DNA of 64,000 nt. It comes from Nautilus pompilius. Lineage: Eukaryota; Mollusca; Cephalopoda; Nautilida; Nautilidae. This document shows, piece after piece, positions 51,830-64,000 of the stretch. The first letter of the stretch is position 1, and each line of letters opens with the position of its first letter. The notes beneath the pieces were generated by a model, which was not told the DNA's origin, did no database searches, and saw nothing but the letters and a program-made list of their open reading frames with translations. A program made the position numbers and the translations under genes. The DNA is taken from NCBI GenBank assembly GCA_018389105.1, contig JACATO010000920.1, positions 62,001 through 126,000 of the forward strand, written 5' to 3'.

Positions 51830-52200
51830 TCAAAAAGTTCCAGAATCATCCCTACACTAGTACATGATATTATCTTTTGAAATATTTCCTTTGACTTTTG
51901 ATACATTTCTTCCAGGATTTAAGAGCTTGAAACATTGGTCATAAGTCATTCTTGGCAACCTCATTGAGTTGGTTGCTGTCAACCAGAGAACATCCATGCT
52001 TGCAAAATAGTGGCTTTTCAGAATGGAAAACAGCATGAAGTTATGGCTAGAAGGATATGGGATTAATGGAACCCCATGATTAGTTAGAAATTCATAGGTG
52101 AGAAGTGATGTTTGGCATCGTGCATTGTCATGTTGAAGGATTATGTTTTTTTGATTCCAGGGGCATTGTTCACTGAGATTGTTTCCTAATAACAAACAGT
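51830..52200 (-). mobile_element. mariner relic, C-terminal third
   Basis: The minus-strand frame reads ILQHDNARCQTSLLTYEFLT and IPYPSSHNFMLFSILKSHYF, the region around the second and third catalytic Asp of mariner transposases. The third position is eroded (FMLF where APCDF is expected). TATCAAAAAGTTCCAGAATC near 51828 resembles a mariner inverted end. The 5' half was not found. Confidence 0.7.
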
Positions 52201-52259
52201 TGATGCTCGATTCTCTTAGTGCATTTCAGGGCCTTTTTATCACTAAATGCTCTGTGGAT

Positions 52260-54090
52260 TAATCCTTGCCTTAACAAAGAAGATAAATAATGAAATAATC
52301 TCAGTATCCCTGTCTTAGTCTAGATATCCTAATTTTGTGTCTGATGTATATTAATCTAACTTTTGATTTGTTCTTTAATGATATTAAAGTAGCTACCTTT
52401 TCTGAATGTGAACTGATTGCATTTCTTATCTGAGGTGTATCTGTTTATTGATTAGATGTAGATATGGAAAGTAAAAGGAGGAGGAAGTTTTAAAAATTTT
52501 AATACCCTTTTACCAAAATGTGTGTTGTCTATTAAAAAAAGAATTTATGCTTTCTGCTTGTACTTCCCAGTTTGGCAAAGCATTCCAGGAAAATATTATC
52601 TGATTACTAGAAAAATGCTTCCTAATGTCTTAATTTGCCATTTTTTAATGAGCCCTATGATGTACCACTAATATTAAACAACTTAATTACATTATACATT
52701 TTAAAAATCTTTCATTACCGCACAACAAGGCCAAACAAATCGCCAGTTTCTCTAGTCTTTCAGTAACTTACATCGCAATGAACAGTAGCATTATAACAAC
52801 AATTGCAATGAGAGGAAGGGCATATCTATGATGCATATGTTAACAGTATGTTTGTGCCTTATGGGTAGTGTGTACTTTTGTCACAGTAACAGATTGACTA
52901 GGTGAACATTACAGTTCCAGGTCCTGGTGATGCTGCTGAAATTTCATTTAGTACCAGGCCCTCTTGTGTGGTACATTACTCTTCTTCTCTACAGCAAAGA
53001 TACATTGAAAGTCCCTTGTAGCTTTTTAACATTATGCAACCTAGTCTTAATGTCTATAGGTGATCAACAAGACAGAGACTGACAACAAGCATGCAATCTC
53101 GAGAAAGTAGGTCTGGTGAGGCAGGTTGATATACACTTCACCAGAGCACCTTTCTGTTCTGATGGTTTTGTGAAATACTGTTGGCCCTAAGCTAAGCTGG
53201 AGCTGCCTGTAGTTCATTAGATCTGTTTTGACAACTAACTCTAACCCTCTTTACCACCCGCACCACTACCCTTCAAATTTGTATTCTCCACACACATTGA
53301 ACTGTAGGAACTGTGTCATGCAGTACCCTTGTGCTAATATAGTTCTGTAATGACAAATCTCTATTGCTCTAACCTTACACATTTTGCATTACAAATGCGT
53401 TAACAAAATAAACAGCCAGTTCAACAGAAACACTAACTGGTGCCTCTAGCACCCAGTATAAGTAAGGTAAAAACTAACATGGCATGTGGAGGATTGAAAT
53501 ACTAGCAAAAAAGAAAACAGAAAAATAAAAGTAATACAACAAAACTTATCTTCTAAAAATTAGTTAATCAAAGATTAAATATTCTCCAATAGAAGAAAAT
53601 GTTTTAATGTTTTTTTTTTTTTCTGGTGGTGTCATTTACTCATTTTACAATAATGTAACTGTAGTCCTTCCTATTATATTCAGTTAACTTGCCAATCAGT
53701 GTTGACTCTGCACAACACTGAGAGACCTCAACTGATGATAAATGTAAACTGCAGCTTACATCACATCCAGCCATTGTCAAAATCTGATAGACCACCAAGA
53801 ACGTAATTAAGGTGAAATCGAAGGGATGGGGTATTGACTTACTGACTTATTTTTATTTTTAACTAGTGTTTTCATTAAATCTTTCAAATTTGGAATATAT
53901 ATATATATATATTTGTTGCAAGTTTTAGAACACACCATTTACTTACCAAACAATATGCATATTTGTTTAGTAGAAATTTATAAAACAGAAACAACTCCTC
54001 AAATTACACAGGTTTGCCACCTTTTTTTTTTTTTAAAAGATTTAATAAAATAAACACGCAAAAGCGACATGATTTCGAGCTGTTTGGTTT
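52260..54090. other. Intergenic upstream of TBPL1
   Basis: AT-rich and CpG-poor, with a poly-T near 53610 and a short (TA)n near 53897. No gene was recognised. Confidence 0.6.
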
Positions 54091-54099
54091 AAATAAACT

Positions 54100-54800
54100 T
54101 ATTTTGGCCATTTAGTTAAGACCAAGACCAAGAAGACCGTGGTGCTGCACTGATTACGTCCCCCTGGAAATGTCTCCGCCTGATTGGCGGCCGCGCGTAT
54201 CGTTGGGTACATGAAAAAGCAAGATGGAGGCTTCGAGTTTGAAAGGCCCAGCGTGAAGCTCACCCCCGCGCGTCCAGCGAAAGATAGTTCCGAGGGGCAG
54301 TCTCCCGGCAGAAAGGGTTCTCGCTCGACCGCTGACCGCCCAGGGTTGGGGTCGGAGCGCCTCTGGCTGTGTCGGACCGCGGCCCGTCGTGTGTGTCTCG
54401 CGCGCGCGCGCGCGCGGCGGCGGTGACATGAATCGCGCGACAAGAGCAGCAGCAGCAGCATTGGGCGGTTCAGCTCCGGCGGACATCGACTGATTGACCA
54501 GACGGTGTCCGGGTCTCCTCTCGCAGCACAGGTAAACACCCGGATTTCGCCGCCTATCGGGGTGTGTGGGGGGGGAATACTCCCGAAACACCCCCATCCT
54601 TACCAGGCGAGGAGGAAGAAGACGGGGGGGGAGCAGCAGCAGCAGCGGCAGCGGCAGCAACAAACCCCCCCCGAGCCCGTGGGGGGTGGGGAGACATAGA
54701 GAGAGAGAGAACGAGAAGAACAGCAGGGGTGGAGGGGAACAAGCCCAAACTCTCCTTGAATCCCTCCTTTCCCCCCTTAAAAGGGGAAAACAAATCGAAG
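54100..54800 (+). promoter_or_regulatory. TBPL1: TBPL1 CpG island, promoter and 5' UTR
   Basis: Very CpG-rich, with a (CG)n run near 54400 and a YY1-like CAAGATGGAGG at 54220-54230. A noncoding first exon probably ends at 54531 (CACAG then GTAAAC). A pyrimidine-rich tract and acceptor (CCCCCCTTAAAAG) place exon 2 at 54784, 17 bases before the ATG. The span 54532-54783 would then be an intron, and its poly-Ala-like frame would not be translated. Confidence 0.55.
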
Positions 54801-57800
54801 ATGGAAGCTGCCAGCGCCGTGTCGGAGGTAGCGGGCGAGGGATCAGCGAATGCCACGAGGGTCGCCAAACTGGACGGCGGCTGCCCGCAGGAATTGGACC
54901 TGATGGACAGCAACTCGGTCAACACGAACAATTCCTCCCAGTCCGTCCCCGCCGAGGAGGTGGAGGAGGGGGAGGACCCCAGTCTAGATGTGACTATAAA
55001 TAATGTTGTTTGCAGCTTCAACACGCGGTGCCATCTGAACCTGAAGAAAATAGCGATGGAAGCTTTACACGTCGAGTACAGGAGAGAGAACGGCGTACGT
55101 ATCTTCTTTATTGCCGTTTGCACTGTTGTACCTGCTTGCTCTTTGCTAATGTGACATTGTTTTTGTATTCATATATTTCAATTTTCCAGCTATTGTACTT
55201 ATTCTAGACTCCCCATCCCCATCCCTGGTCATCGTCTCACAAACTCCAGCTCAGTGTTCCAAACAGGCCCTGTTTGGGGGGGTGTGTGAGTGGTTAATTG
55301 CCTTGTATATCGATTATCTTGTTTTTATACAAATCCATTCTTTATTAATTCGATTTTTTATTAATATGCACACCTTTTCAAAAACAGCAGCAGCAGCAGC
55401 AGCACATCGCTGGCCGGACCATTGTTATTGCTGGCCCTGTTCTGAGTAGTCGAATGTTCTCCTCCCTCCCGTCTTTGGTAATATTCTGTCCCACGATAAG
55501 TTTTCTCCAGTTTAAATTAAAGCATAGTTCCGTATCGAATCCAGTACCATCAGGCCAGGAAGATGATATAGTCGAGGGGAGGTTGGTCTTTTACTCGGAG
55601 CAGGCTGTGGCTGGACATGTGAGCATCTTTTTTTTTTTTTTTTGAGGCTGAAACAAAAGAGGTGGTGAAAAATCGGATCTGCAGAAACAAAAGAATCGCA
55701 CTTCAAGAGTGAATAGCACTATGACTTTCGTTAGAAAACAAAGCCAGTCAGTACCAGGTTATATGCATATCATCTGCAAGAAAGTATTTCCAGAAGAAGG
55801 AAGGGGAAAAAAAAAAAAGAAAATTGAACAAAAAAGTAGATTGTTGTTTCTGATGTGATTCTACATCTTATAGAAAAGGTTTTGGGAAATTCTGCTGGTT
55901 CTGCCAAAAGAAGTTTTCTCACAATGGTAAATAAATATTCATGTCCTGGCATGGAAAAATCAATTTTTCCTACAAAGCATTGCATTATTTCCTTTTGCAT
56001 GCGAGAAACATGCATATTTAAGATGTGTTTTCAGACGTGCATGCTTTGATCGTTGTTATTTTCCATATTTTTTTTAGAAATAGAAAAGCAGTAAATTTAA
56101 ACAGTAGCAAAAATCTTTTTTTTTTTGAAAAGAAAGCCAAAACAAGAGGCATTAATATTAAAGTATCAGTGCATGAAAAATCAATGGTCTCTGCAAAGTC
56201 ATGGCAAAGTTCCAGATGATAGAGCATAAAATCTAAATTTTTCACCATTTTTATATTGTATTTTGTAGTGAACTATCACCAAATTATTCATCAAGAAAGA
56301 TGGCCAGGTTTAAAAGGATAAATGAGATAGAAAAATGCATTCTTCCCCATGTGCAGTTAATTTATGATCTGTGCATACACTTAATGTAATCAATTAACAA
56401 TCTCTAGTGGTGGAAATGAATTTTCTCATCTATAGACATTGGGCAAGCCCTCAGATTCTAGTTTGAATCTGTGACTAGCATCTGTTCCCTAGTAACTGAT
56501 AAAGTAGAGATTATAAATTCTCTGCTATGGTTAGAGGGTGGCCTAATCATGAGCTCAAATCATGGATATTCTGAGTTATTACATGAGGAAATTAATCATC
56601 TGTTGAGTTGAGATTAGATTAACTCTAGTTTCTAATAATGTAAAAAAAATATTCTATACTATCCATTTGCAGTTGACTGGAAATAATTAAAAATTAATGA
56701 TTTGAATTATGTAAAGTGGAAAGTTGTATTTATTATTGTAGACATCTAAAAAAAAGAAAGAAAGAAGAGGAATCAAGGTATATAATCTTTGGTATAGTTT
56801 TAAAGGTCTGAAGATTAGGGATATTAACATTTAATTTCAAGATGCAGATTGAAGAGGCAAATATGAAGTCTACATTTTATGGGCTTTGTGGAGTGGCATG
56901 CAAAAATTCTGCTTGCTCTCTCCAATAAATACAACCCTTACAAAGTCTTTGACAGACACTGCTACTGAAACTATAAGTCCCCAAAAAGTTGATTGTTTTA
57001 AATCAGGTGCAAACTAGGGATATATAACCACATCGTAATCCAGATCATCTAGAAATGTAGGGTTGATCTAGTTTTCACTTTATTGTGCAAATTTCTAGGA
57101 GCGATATTTTACTACTGTGGTTATGCTATATGAAGGAAGGTAACAACAGTAGCATGCTTTTACTATCAAATCAAGCCATGTGCTCCCTATAATATAATTT
57201 GAAATCATGCAAAGGCAGCTCATAGTCAAATGATTAAATTAATAAAAAGTAATTTTGTGGTTTTATCTACTTGATCAGTAGTGCTCAGACCAGGAATCAT
57301 TGATTCTGATAACTTTGTTTCTAGAATGAGTTTCCATATGAAGTGATTGCATTGCTTGAAATTGTGCCTGCAAACTTGAATGATCGATTGAAATTGTCCA
57401 GAGTCAAATGCGCAATAGAAACGTAAGAGGAGGGAGTAATCTGTTTTCATGTGGTCTCTTCAGTAGTGTAGGCTGTGTCAGAAAAGTAATTGAATATGAA
57501 AGACAAAAAGAAAAAAAAACAAACTATTTTACATAAATCTTGTTATAGATAATTCATTAAAAAACTCCATGTAATAGCTGGCAATGCAACTGACTGACAG
57601 AAGTGCATTTTGCTTTGCTGTGCAGACGGTATCTAATGGAACTTCTAATGGCTATTCAAGATGCTATGCTGGAATGCCATTCTTTCTCTAGACTTTTGTT
57701 CTATTTTTATAATTCTCTGAATTATGTGCAGACTTTCTCCAAGATGTTTCTGAAGAGGTTATTTAGTCATACTGACTGGTTGGGAGGGTGAGTGGTTGAG

Positions 57801-58413
57801 TTGCCACACATTTTTCATTATCCCAGGGACCATGTCCCTCAATCATTCAAGGGATGGGCTGGTGCTTCACCTTAGCATCTCCAGAAACCCTATATGAATG
57901 TTGGATCAGATGTGGAATACCAAAGAAAAAGTCCTGATACAAGCATGAAAACACCTTAAGAATATCCTGGATGGACACCGCATCAGTCACATACATGTCT
58001 ATGACTTTACTGATTTAGACCTAAAGTTAGGTAAGAACAGCAAAACTGTCTTAATAGGTACTGGTTTGAAGCTATCTCCATCTGCTAACAAGCGGGTTAT
58101 TAAGAATCAGAAGAAATGAAAAACTGAAGCCAACTTTTGTAAGTATTCTGATGAATCTCCATGCCTAGTGATGTTTTACATGTTGTTATTTATTAGTAAA
58201 TTATTAAGAATTAGAAAAAAAAACAACTGAAGGTGCCCCGAATATTAGACTGTAGGAAAAATGTTTAGGTTTTGTTGTGGGTAAAAATGAGAACTTTTCT
58301 ACAAAAAAAAAAAAAAAAAAAATTGGAGGGGCTTTAATGTTTCCTTTAAAAGCAAACAAACCCACAACGGTCTAGCATTGTTGAGAATTTCCATTTTTTA
58401 AAGAAACAGACTC

Positions 58414-58445
<32 letters not shown>

Positions 58446-61400
58446 ACTGATTACTTCATTTCATTTTTTCAGTTGAAGTAAAGAAAGACAAATCTAATAA
58501 TTTTTATGCCTTGCATTGCTTTTGTTTTGTTTTTTTTCTTCCTAGCTCGTGAATGAAAACATTTAATTTGTCATCTCACCATGAGATGAATATAACAAGT
58601 TCCTTCTCATTGATAACTAAGAAGAAATTTTTGCAGTTCAACACTTCGAAAGTTGAAAAACTGTTCAGCACCAGTAGTAACTTGGCAGAAACGATGTCTA
58701 CTGAAAAATCTGTTATAGACTTTCCCAGGGATCCTGGATGCCACAGCTGTTATAGAACTTGCAATTTAAAAAGCAGAAAGAGCAGATTGTTTCCATGTTT
58801 AGTATAGGCATTGATTTTGCTAACATTGCATTGAGGGAAGCTTTAGATTCTGTTTTTTTAAATTCCATACCTTCAGCTTAAATTCTGCATTATTTCTATT
58901 CATTATTAAACTAACTGCTTTATTTAAATTTTTTGTCATAAATAAGAAAAAAGAAGACTAGCGGCTAATTTAAACTCATTGACCCCTGCTGTCACCTTTA
59001 ACCTTCATTCTATGTTGTTTACTATGTCATATGACCAGGGATCAATACGGAATTTTGATAATGTATGTCAAATATATATATTTTTTTTTTTACAAACGAC
59101 ATTCTGTTTATTCATTTTTCAAAGTATTTTATCAAAATTTTCTATTTATTTCTACAAAAAAAAACAAATCAGCATTTTACTATGACAGATAAGTTTTTAG
59201 ACAAATGCTTTTGTTTATTGCTTTTTCTGTTTTTTTTTTTTTTTGTAGAAAAACTTATTTAGTGTCAGGGTGATTATAGCAAACAACAAATAATTTTGGA
59301 TGAATTATGCACTAAGGACATGAAAGAATGATTATTGCTATAGGATAAATCTCCTATTACACATTAAAAAGAGCTTTCTTATTTAAAAAATTTGAATTCT
59401 GTGAATGCATGTCTTTAAACTAAAATTAAAATCCCAAAGAAGCATAACTGCAATCAGATAAAGAACTGCGCTGCTTTTCTCTACTTTATAAAGCATTGCA
59501 TGGCGTTTAAAAATCATCACCTCTTTGCTTATTTTCCACGACATTTCAAGAATATTCCCTCTTCCTGAATTTTCCATAGCTCTAGTTTCAAAAGACCTTC
59601 ATCTTTGAGTGGTGGCGTTTTTCTGGAATACCTGAAGATTGTTCGGTCTTGTTGATTAGGTGTGTAGTCGTATGTTTAAAATTGTTTTTATAAACTAAAA
59701 TCTATTTAGTTAACATTTTGAAGCTTTCTTCTGGCTGCTGTAATATAAACTATGTAACGTGCAGAAGATTTATTTATTGACTGTTCGTTTGTAGATGCTG
59801 AATATGAAGTTGAGGAAGCCTTATACAACAGCTAGCATTTGGTCATCAGGGAAGATTACTTGTACCGGAGCAACCAGGTAATGTTGAGGAAAGAAAAATT
59901 GTTTGTATTAAATGCATAGGCTTTTGTTTTTATGCTTGCATTCAATGATATCAGTGTTAGCAAAAGAATTGAAAACTGCTTTCCAGTTAAATCAGTTGAG
60001 AAAATTTTTTTGTAGATCACATGGTAGAAATTGTTGTATGCTGAATGCAACATAGAAAAAACAGAATGCTTTATATTAGGAAGCGGTCTGTGGCATTGCC
60101 AGAGCTTTTGAATAGTCATGAAAACGAACTTTGGTGTCAGCACCACTGAATAAACAGATTGTGTCAACATCGTAAACTTATTATTTTTTTATTATTTTTC
60201 CTTATTTGTTTTACTGTTCAGTGCGCATCTTCGGTGCTGCTTGTTTAGTATCCTGTTGTGTTGTACACCGAGGGAGCACAGTGCCGGGGGTTGGCACGGA
60301 AACCCTTCCTGGAACTCTATTTTTAGAAGTAGGATACCCAAGTGCCCGGCTGGTGAATGAAAAAGGACCCTGCCAGGTAGCCACTGAATTAGTGGTCCCC
60401 TGCAGGAATTGAACTCTAGTCCTCTACCATACAGTCTGTGGTCTACACACACCCCATCATGTGCGTGTTCTCAGCAGTTGTCAAGTGATAGAATTTCATA
60501 GTTGTGATTTAGGTTTCTTTCTTATTTTATAACTGGCATTAGTCATGTTTTGCTTTCTTGAAGTAAATGGTCTGCATGTTTTTAAAAAAACACCAAGGCT
60601 GCTAGATTCAGCGGATAGAAGATAAGTTGTGTTGAGTTGTTTACATTTCTATCATTTTTTTTTAAATACTTGGGTACATTTTATGCTGAGATATTTAAAA
60701 TTGTAATTAATATGATTAATTATAAATAATATTTTAAAATTTGGTGGGTAAGATACTGATTTATCTAAAACTAGTCAAATTATTTGTAAGTTATTCAAGC
60801 TCTTAATATAGAAACAAAAAAGAAAGTTAACATTTTTTAATGAAAGCAATGTCAGTATATACTAGGTACAAACGTTGAAGTGAAATCTGGGGGTCAGATG
60901 CCATTATGGTGATGCTATTTCATTTGTTCCCTAGTACATCCATTGTGACATTATGCCTTGATAGCTGCTTTATAACTTAACACACACAATTGAAAACAAG
61001 ATATTTTCTATGCTGCTTTTTCAATGAACACGAGTTCTGTCTTTACTACTTTTCTGCCTTCACTTCAGAAGAGATCAGAATCACAAGATAGTGATCTCTG
61101 AAGTTTTCAAACAGCATTAATTTTTAAAGATTTTTTAGATGCATTTGACAAATTTTGCTTCATACTCTTAGCATTGAAACTAGCAGTAATTTGTTGGGGT
61201 CTGTGTTACTAACCCCGATCACTAGGCAGAACTCAAGACTACAGAGCAGATAATGCTTGGTTTATTCTCAAAATTAAAAGGGAAATAATTTCTTTAACAT
61301 CTAAATGAAAAGCTTTTATGATAGATTATCTCTCTTACATCTGGGGAAAATGTTTGCTGACAAATATTTAATTGCTAAATATTCTAATTTATATAAATGG

Positions 61401-63989
61401 CTTTGGCAGATTAAGTGAAAGCAAAATGCTATGTGAGTGCCAATATGGAAATGTTTTATCAGACACTTTATTTAATGTTAATTTAATTTAATTTTTATCT
61501 ACGAACAGTATTTTTGTTTTTAAATGTTGAACTAAATTTTTAACTTTTCTTTTTTTTAGTGTAAAGTTACCAATACACTATCAGTGAGCAGTGTTGGGGA
61601 TGAGTTTCAGATTTTGAACCCAAATAGAGTACAATCAAGTACTTGGGTTCCCCAAGTCAGTTTTGAGTTGTTTCAAAACACAACATTTTTATTGAAAATT
61701 CAGAAGTAATGCTACAAATAATGCATAGTCCTCAGAAATTATAACTTCAGTTTATCATTTCTCATCACTTAGATAAACTTTTCTTGATTGCTGATATGCT
61801 TGCAAGAGTGAGTGGCAATTTATTCATAGAATGGCATTTCACTTTTGTATTTCTTCCAGGACTCAAAAGTCTCCAACTTTAGGCCAGAGGCAAGTCCACT
61901 GAAGCCATTAAACTTAGCCTTGTCTTTTGATGAATCCTTTCTGGCTGAATTCCCATCTGAATGCTGTGTTGCTAATTCCCTTGGCTTAGGGATTTGTCTT
62001 TATCAGTTTCTGCTGCAGATGAAGATACATATCCCTTGTCCATTTCTGCTGTCCTGCATGACTGACTGATTTTGATATCAGCCTTTGCACCAGCTTCCAA
62101 ATGGGACTAAAACATTTAGCTTTGTTTCCTTTTTTTTTTTAAATCAAGAAAGGTTACAATAGAATACTATGGCTGAAAATTCTTGGAAATGGGATCAACC
62201 ACACCATTACAAATCATTGCTTTAAATCTAACAGTAATCAGGATACCAGGTGTTTGGAATATATCTTAATTTGTGATGTTCCCAGCTTCAGTTCCAAACT
62301 TTAGATTGATGAAATTACCTGTAAGTTGTTGAGCATTTCTTGCTTTTGAGTTCAATAAGTATAGTTCATAGGGAGATAAGATCTGATATAAAACTCTTAT
62401 TGCTTTTGCTAGATTGTAGAGGACATTGACTACTTCCAGAACATTCAAACAGATGATTCACAGCTTGTTCCAGCTCCAAGAAATGAGCAATCATGTAATA
62501 AAAGTTGTGGGCCTACATCTGATTTGAGCTGAAAGAATGAGTCCCTTGCCAGCTTCATCATCCAAATAACAACATGCCCTCTCTGCTTATTGATTGAATC
62601 CTTTTTTACAATCGCTAGAACAACATAAAACAAAGTGGAATCATCTTCATTTCTGGAGAAACACGCTAAAATGTGATCAACATAAGCAAGTCACTTCTTG
62701 TGCAAAGACTTGATGATGATCAGATTCTCATTGATTAATGTTATTCTTATCTTGTACATTGCATTAAATTATTTCTAATTCCATATCTGCTTCTGTACAT
62801 CCGAATCAGTTCAGTACAGTCCTTGAATGTTTCACTATCTGTCAGAATAATGAAAATAATTGCAGCCTCAACCCCATCAATGCCCCATTGATGGAATAGT
62901 CTGCTGCAAGATTGCATAGATCTACTCTATGGGATAATTTACTTGTGGTAGTCCAGCAGTAAATGCTTATTTAATTTGTCCACAAAGTTTTACCTCCACA
63001 GCAGCTTGTGATCTTTCATGACTATAAGCCAGTGCAGATAATTATATTCTCAGCACTTTTCTTGTGGTCTTTTATAATTAATTAATTTATTTCTTCTGGA
63101 ATAAGCCATGGGAATGTTTTTCATTTTGCATGGGCATACTTTGGGTCCAGATAAGTCGGAGGTTTTAAATTGTCACTTTTCCACAAAAATAATAAGAGGA
63201 GGGTCCAGTGAAGGCAAACAAGAGTGTGGGGTTTCTTAGTTTGTTTGCATGATTTGTTCCATAAATTGGTTCACTCCTTTTGGGGCTGCTTGAGCACTCC
63301 CTTCAATGCTGGCTGTTCCGATCTTGAAGTGGCTGCAACTTTTTTGGGATTGAGATTTTTGTTTCTTTGGCCTTGGCACCGCTCTTAGATTTCTCAAACC
63401 GCTCTGACATTGCTTTAATGGCAGTTGTACAAGCAACTCACTTGAGTTTTCCTGTTCTTTGTGACAGAGATTTGTGAGCAGACTTAGATGCCTGTCTTTT
63501 CATACTCTTATTTTAGTCAAAAAAAGGGGGGGTCTCAAACCCAGCAGGCTTCAGGAGGACCTGTTGGAATTTGTTTTCTAAGAGTTTATAAGCCGTCTTG
63601 GAGGAGATTTCTGCCATGTTGGAAGTTGGAATTAGAGTCACTTTCACCAGCATAATCTTTAGAATCCTTTTCAGGGATACAATAAGTATAGTCAGGCTAG
63701 CAAATGATCTTCATCAGATCTGATAGTCACTCTTGGACTATTGGTAGACGTGTGTGTGTCCTATTGGTTTAATACCTGTGCAGGTGTAATGCTACCATTG
63801 AATCTTTCCACACTCTTTCAGTGAGATAGAAGCCAAGCTAGCCGCAAGGAGGTTTGCACGTCAGCTACAGAAACTGGGCTTCAACGTTCGCTTTGTGAAC
63901 TACAGAGTGGTCAATGTGCTCGGAACGTGCTCGCTTCCTTTTGGTGTCAAAATTAACAAATTTTCAGAGGAACATAAGGAACATGCCAG
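54801..63989 (+). CDS. TBPL1: TBPL1 (TLF/TRF2), TBP-like factor, first three coding exons
   Basis: TBP paralogue that binds TFIIA and TFIIB and directs TATA-less promoters in the nucleus. Exons: 54801-55094, 59795-59877, 63822-63989, continuing to the right; all GT-AG with matching phases. Family stretches: VTINNVVCSFNTRCHLNLKK, MKLRKPYTTAS, IWSSGKITCTGATS and RFARQLQKLGFNVRFVNYRV, with VVNVLGTCSLPF after it. This covers the first TBP-like repeat; the second repeat lies outside the window. The N-terminal segment before the core is about 53 residues longer than in vertebrates and acidic (AEEVEEGEDPSLD). The start at 54801 is chosen because an acceptor precedes it; an in-frame ATG at 54564 and an internal one at MDSNSV are alternatives. 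The introns (4.7 and 3.9 kb) hold SINEs and simple repeats. Confidence 0.95.
55385..55403 (+). repeat. (CAG)n microsatellite
   Basis: Six CAG copies in the first TBPL1 coding intron. Confidence 0.85.
56525..56575 (+). repeat. tRNA-like SINE fragment
   Basis: TGGTTAGAGGGTGG (box A-like) and GAGCTCAAATCATGG (box B-like) are spaced as in a tRNA-derived SINE head. Confidence 0.4.
58412..58437. repeat. (TA)n microsatellite
   Basis: A TA run of about 26 bases followed by TGTGTG, in the first TBPL1 coding intron. Confidence 0.9.
60225..60460 (-). repeat. SINE, GC-richer insert in a TBPL1 intron
   Basis: The minus strand reads GTATGGTAGAGGACTAGAGT and a box B-like AGTTCAATTCC (60406-60416), then a body with GCCGGGCACTTGGGTATCCT. 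It is GC-rich against an AT-rich intron and about 230 bp long. It fits a tRNA-headed SINE inserted opposite to the gene. Confidence 0.55.
62270..63640 (-). other. Possible retroelement relic, unrecognised
   Basis: Minus-strand frames such as MAEISSKTAYKLLENKFQQV (near 63560-63620) and TAIKAMSERFEKSKSGAKAK lie in sequence that reads like decayed coding DNA, with stops. No catalytic motif was found. It is in the second TBPL1 coding intron and may be a gag-like remnant. Confidence 0.25.
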
Positions 63990-64000
63990 GTAAATTTAAG

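Noticed and set aside
54154..55123. Long minus-strand frames over the TBPL1 5' end
   Set aside because: They arise from GC-rich, repeat-like sequence (Ala, Pro and Leu runs) opposite TBPL1 and show no family.

Overview
The window looks like nuclear DNA of a lophotrochozoan animal, most likely a cephalopod mollusc of the octopus type. The reasons are small exons split by AT-rich introns with canonical GT-AG junctions, conserved animal housekeeping genes, an invertebrate-style IL-17-like cytokine exon, tRNA-headed SINEs, and many Tc1/mariner, LINE and Penelope-like relics. The species assignment is inference; the gene calls come from reading conserved protein sequence.

Layout: (1) 33-12451, plus strand: the last nine coding exons of CC2D2A, a ciliary transition-zone protein. 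Its large intron 5919-10594 carries a Tc1-like element (6005-9795) into which a Tigger/pogo-like element (7358-9653) has jumped. (2) 13590-14240: a LINE relic on the minus strand. (3) 14390 to about 30700: an abrupt change to CpG-rich sequence with few recognisable genes. It holds an IL-17-like exon (17324-17787, minus), two minisatellites (23051-23490 and 24164-24440), scattered YY1-type sites and a retroelement RNase H relic. (4) 33500-44002, minus strand: ten coding exons of RCC1, with a 5' exon near 47190-47290. Its introns hold a mariner element with well-kept ends, a decayed Tc1 relic and a LINE reverse-transcriptase relic. (5) 46780-47620: a CpG-rich promoter region shared head to head by RCC1 and the intronless spliceosome gene SF3B5 (47618-47875, plus). 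(6) 48200-54100: intergenic, with Penelope-like and mariner relics and a SINE. (7) 54100 to the right edge: CpG-island promoter and first three coding exons of TBPL1 (TRF2/TLF), which continues beyond the window.

The genes do not form an operon or a single pathway. RCC1 (Ran nucleotide exchange), SF3B5 (U2 snRNP) and TBPL1 (core promoter factor) are nuclear housekeeping functions, CC2D2A is ciliary, and the IL-17-like exon belongs to an immune-signalling family. The points most worth checking are a one-base frame break in a conserved RCC1 exon, the IL-17-like exon with no resolved 5' exon, and the CpG contrast, which looks like a footprint of mosaic germline methylation. I saw no obviously new genetic system.
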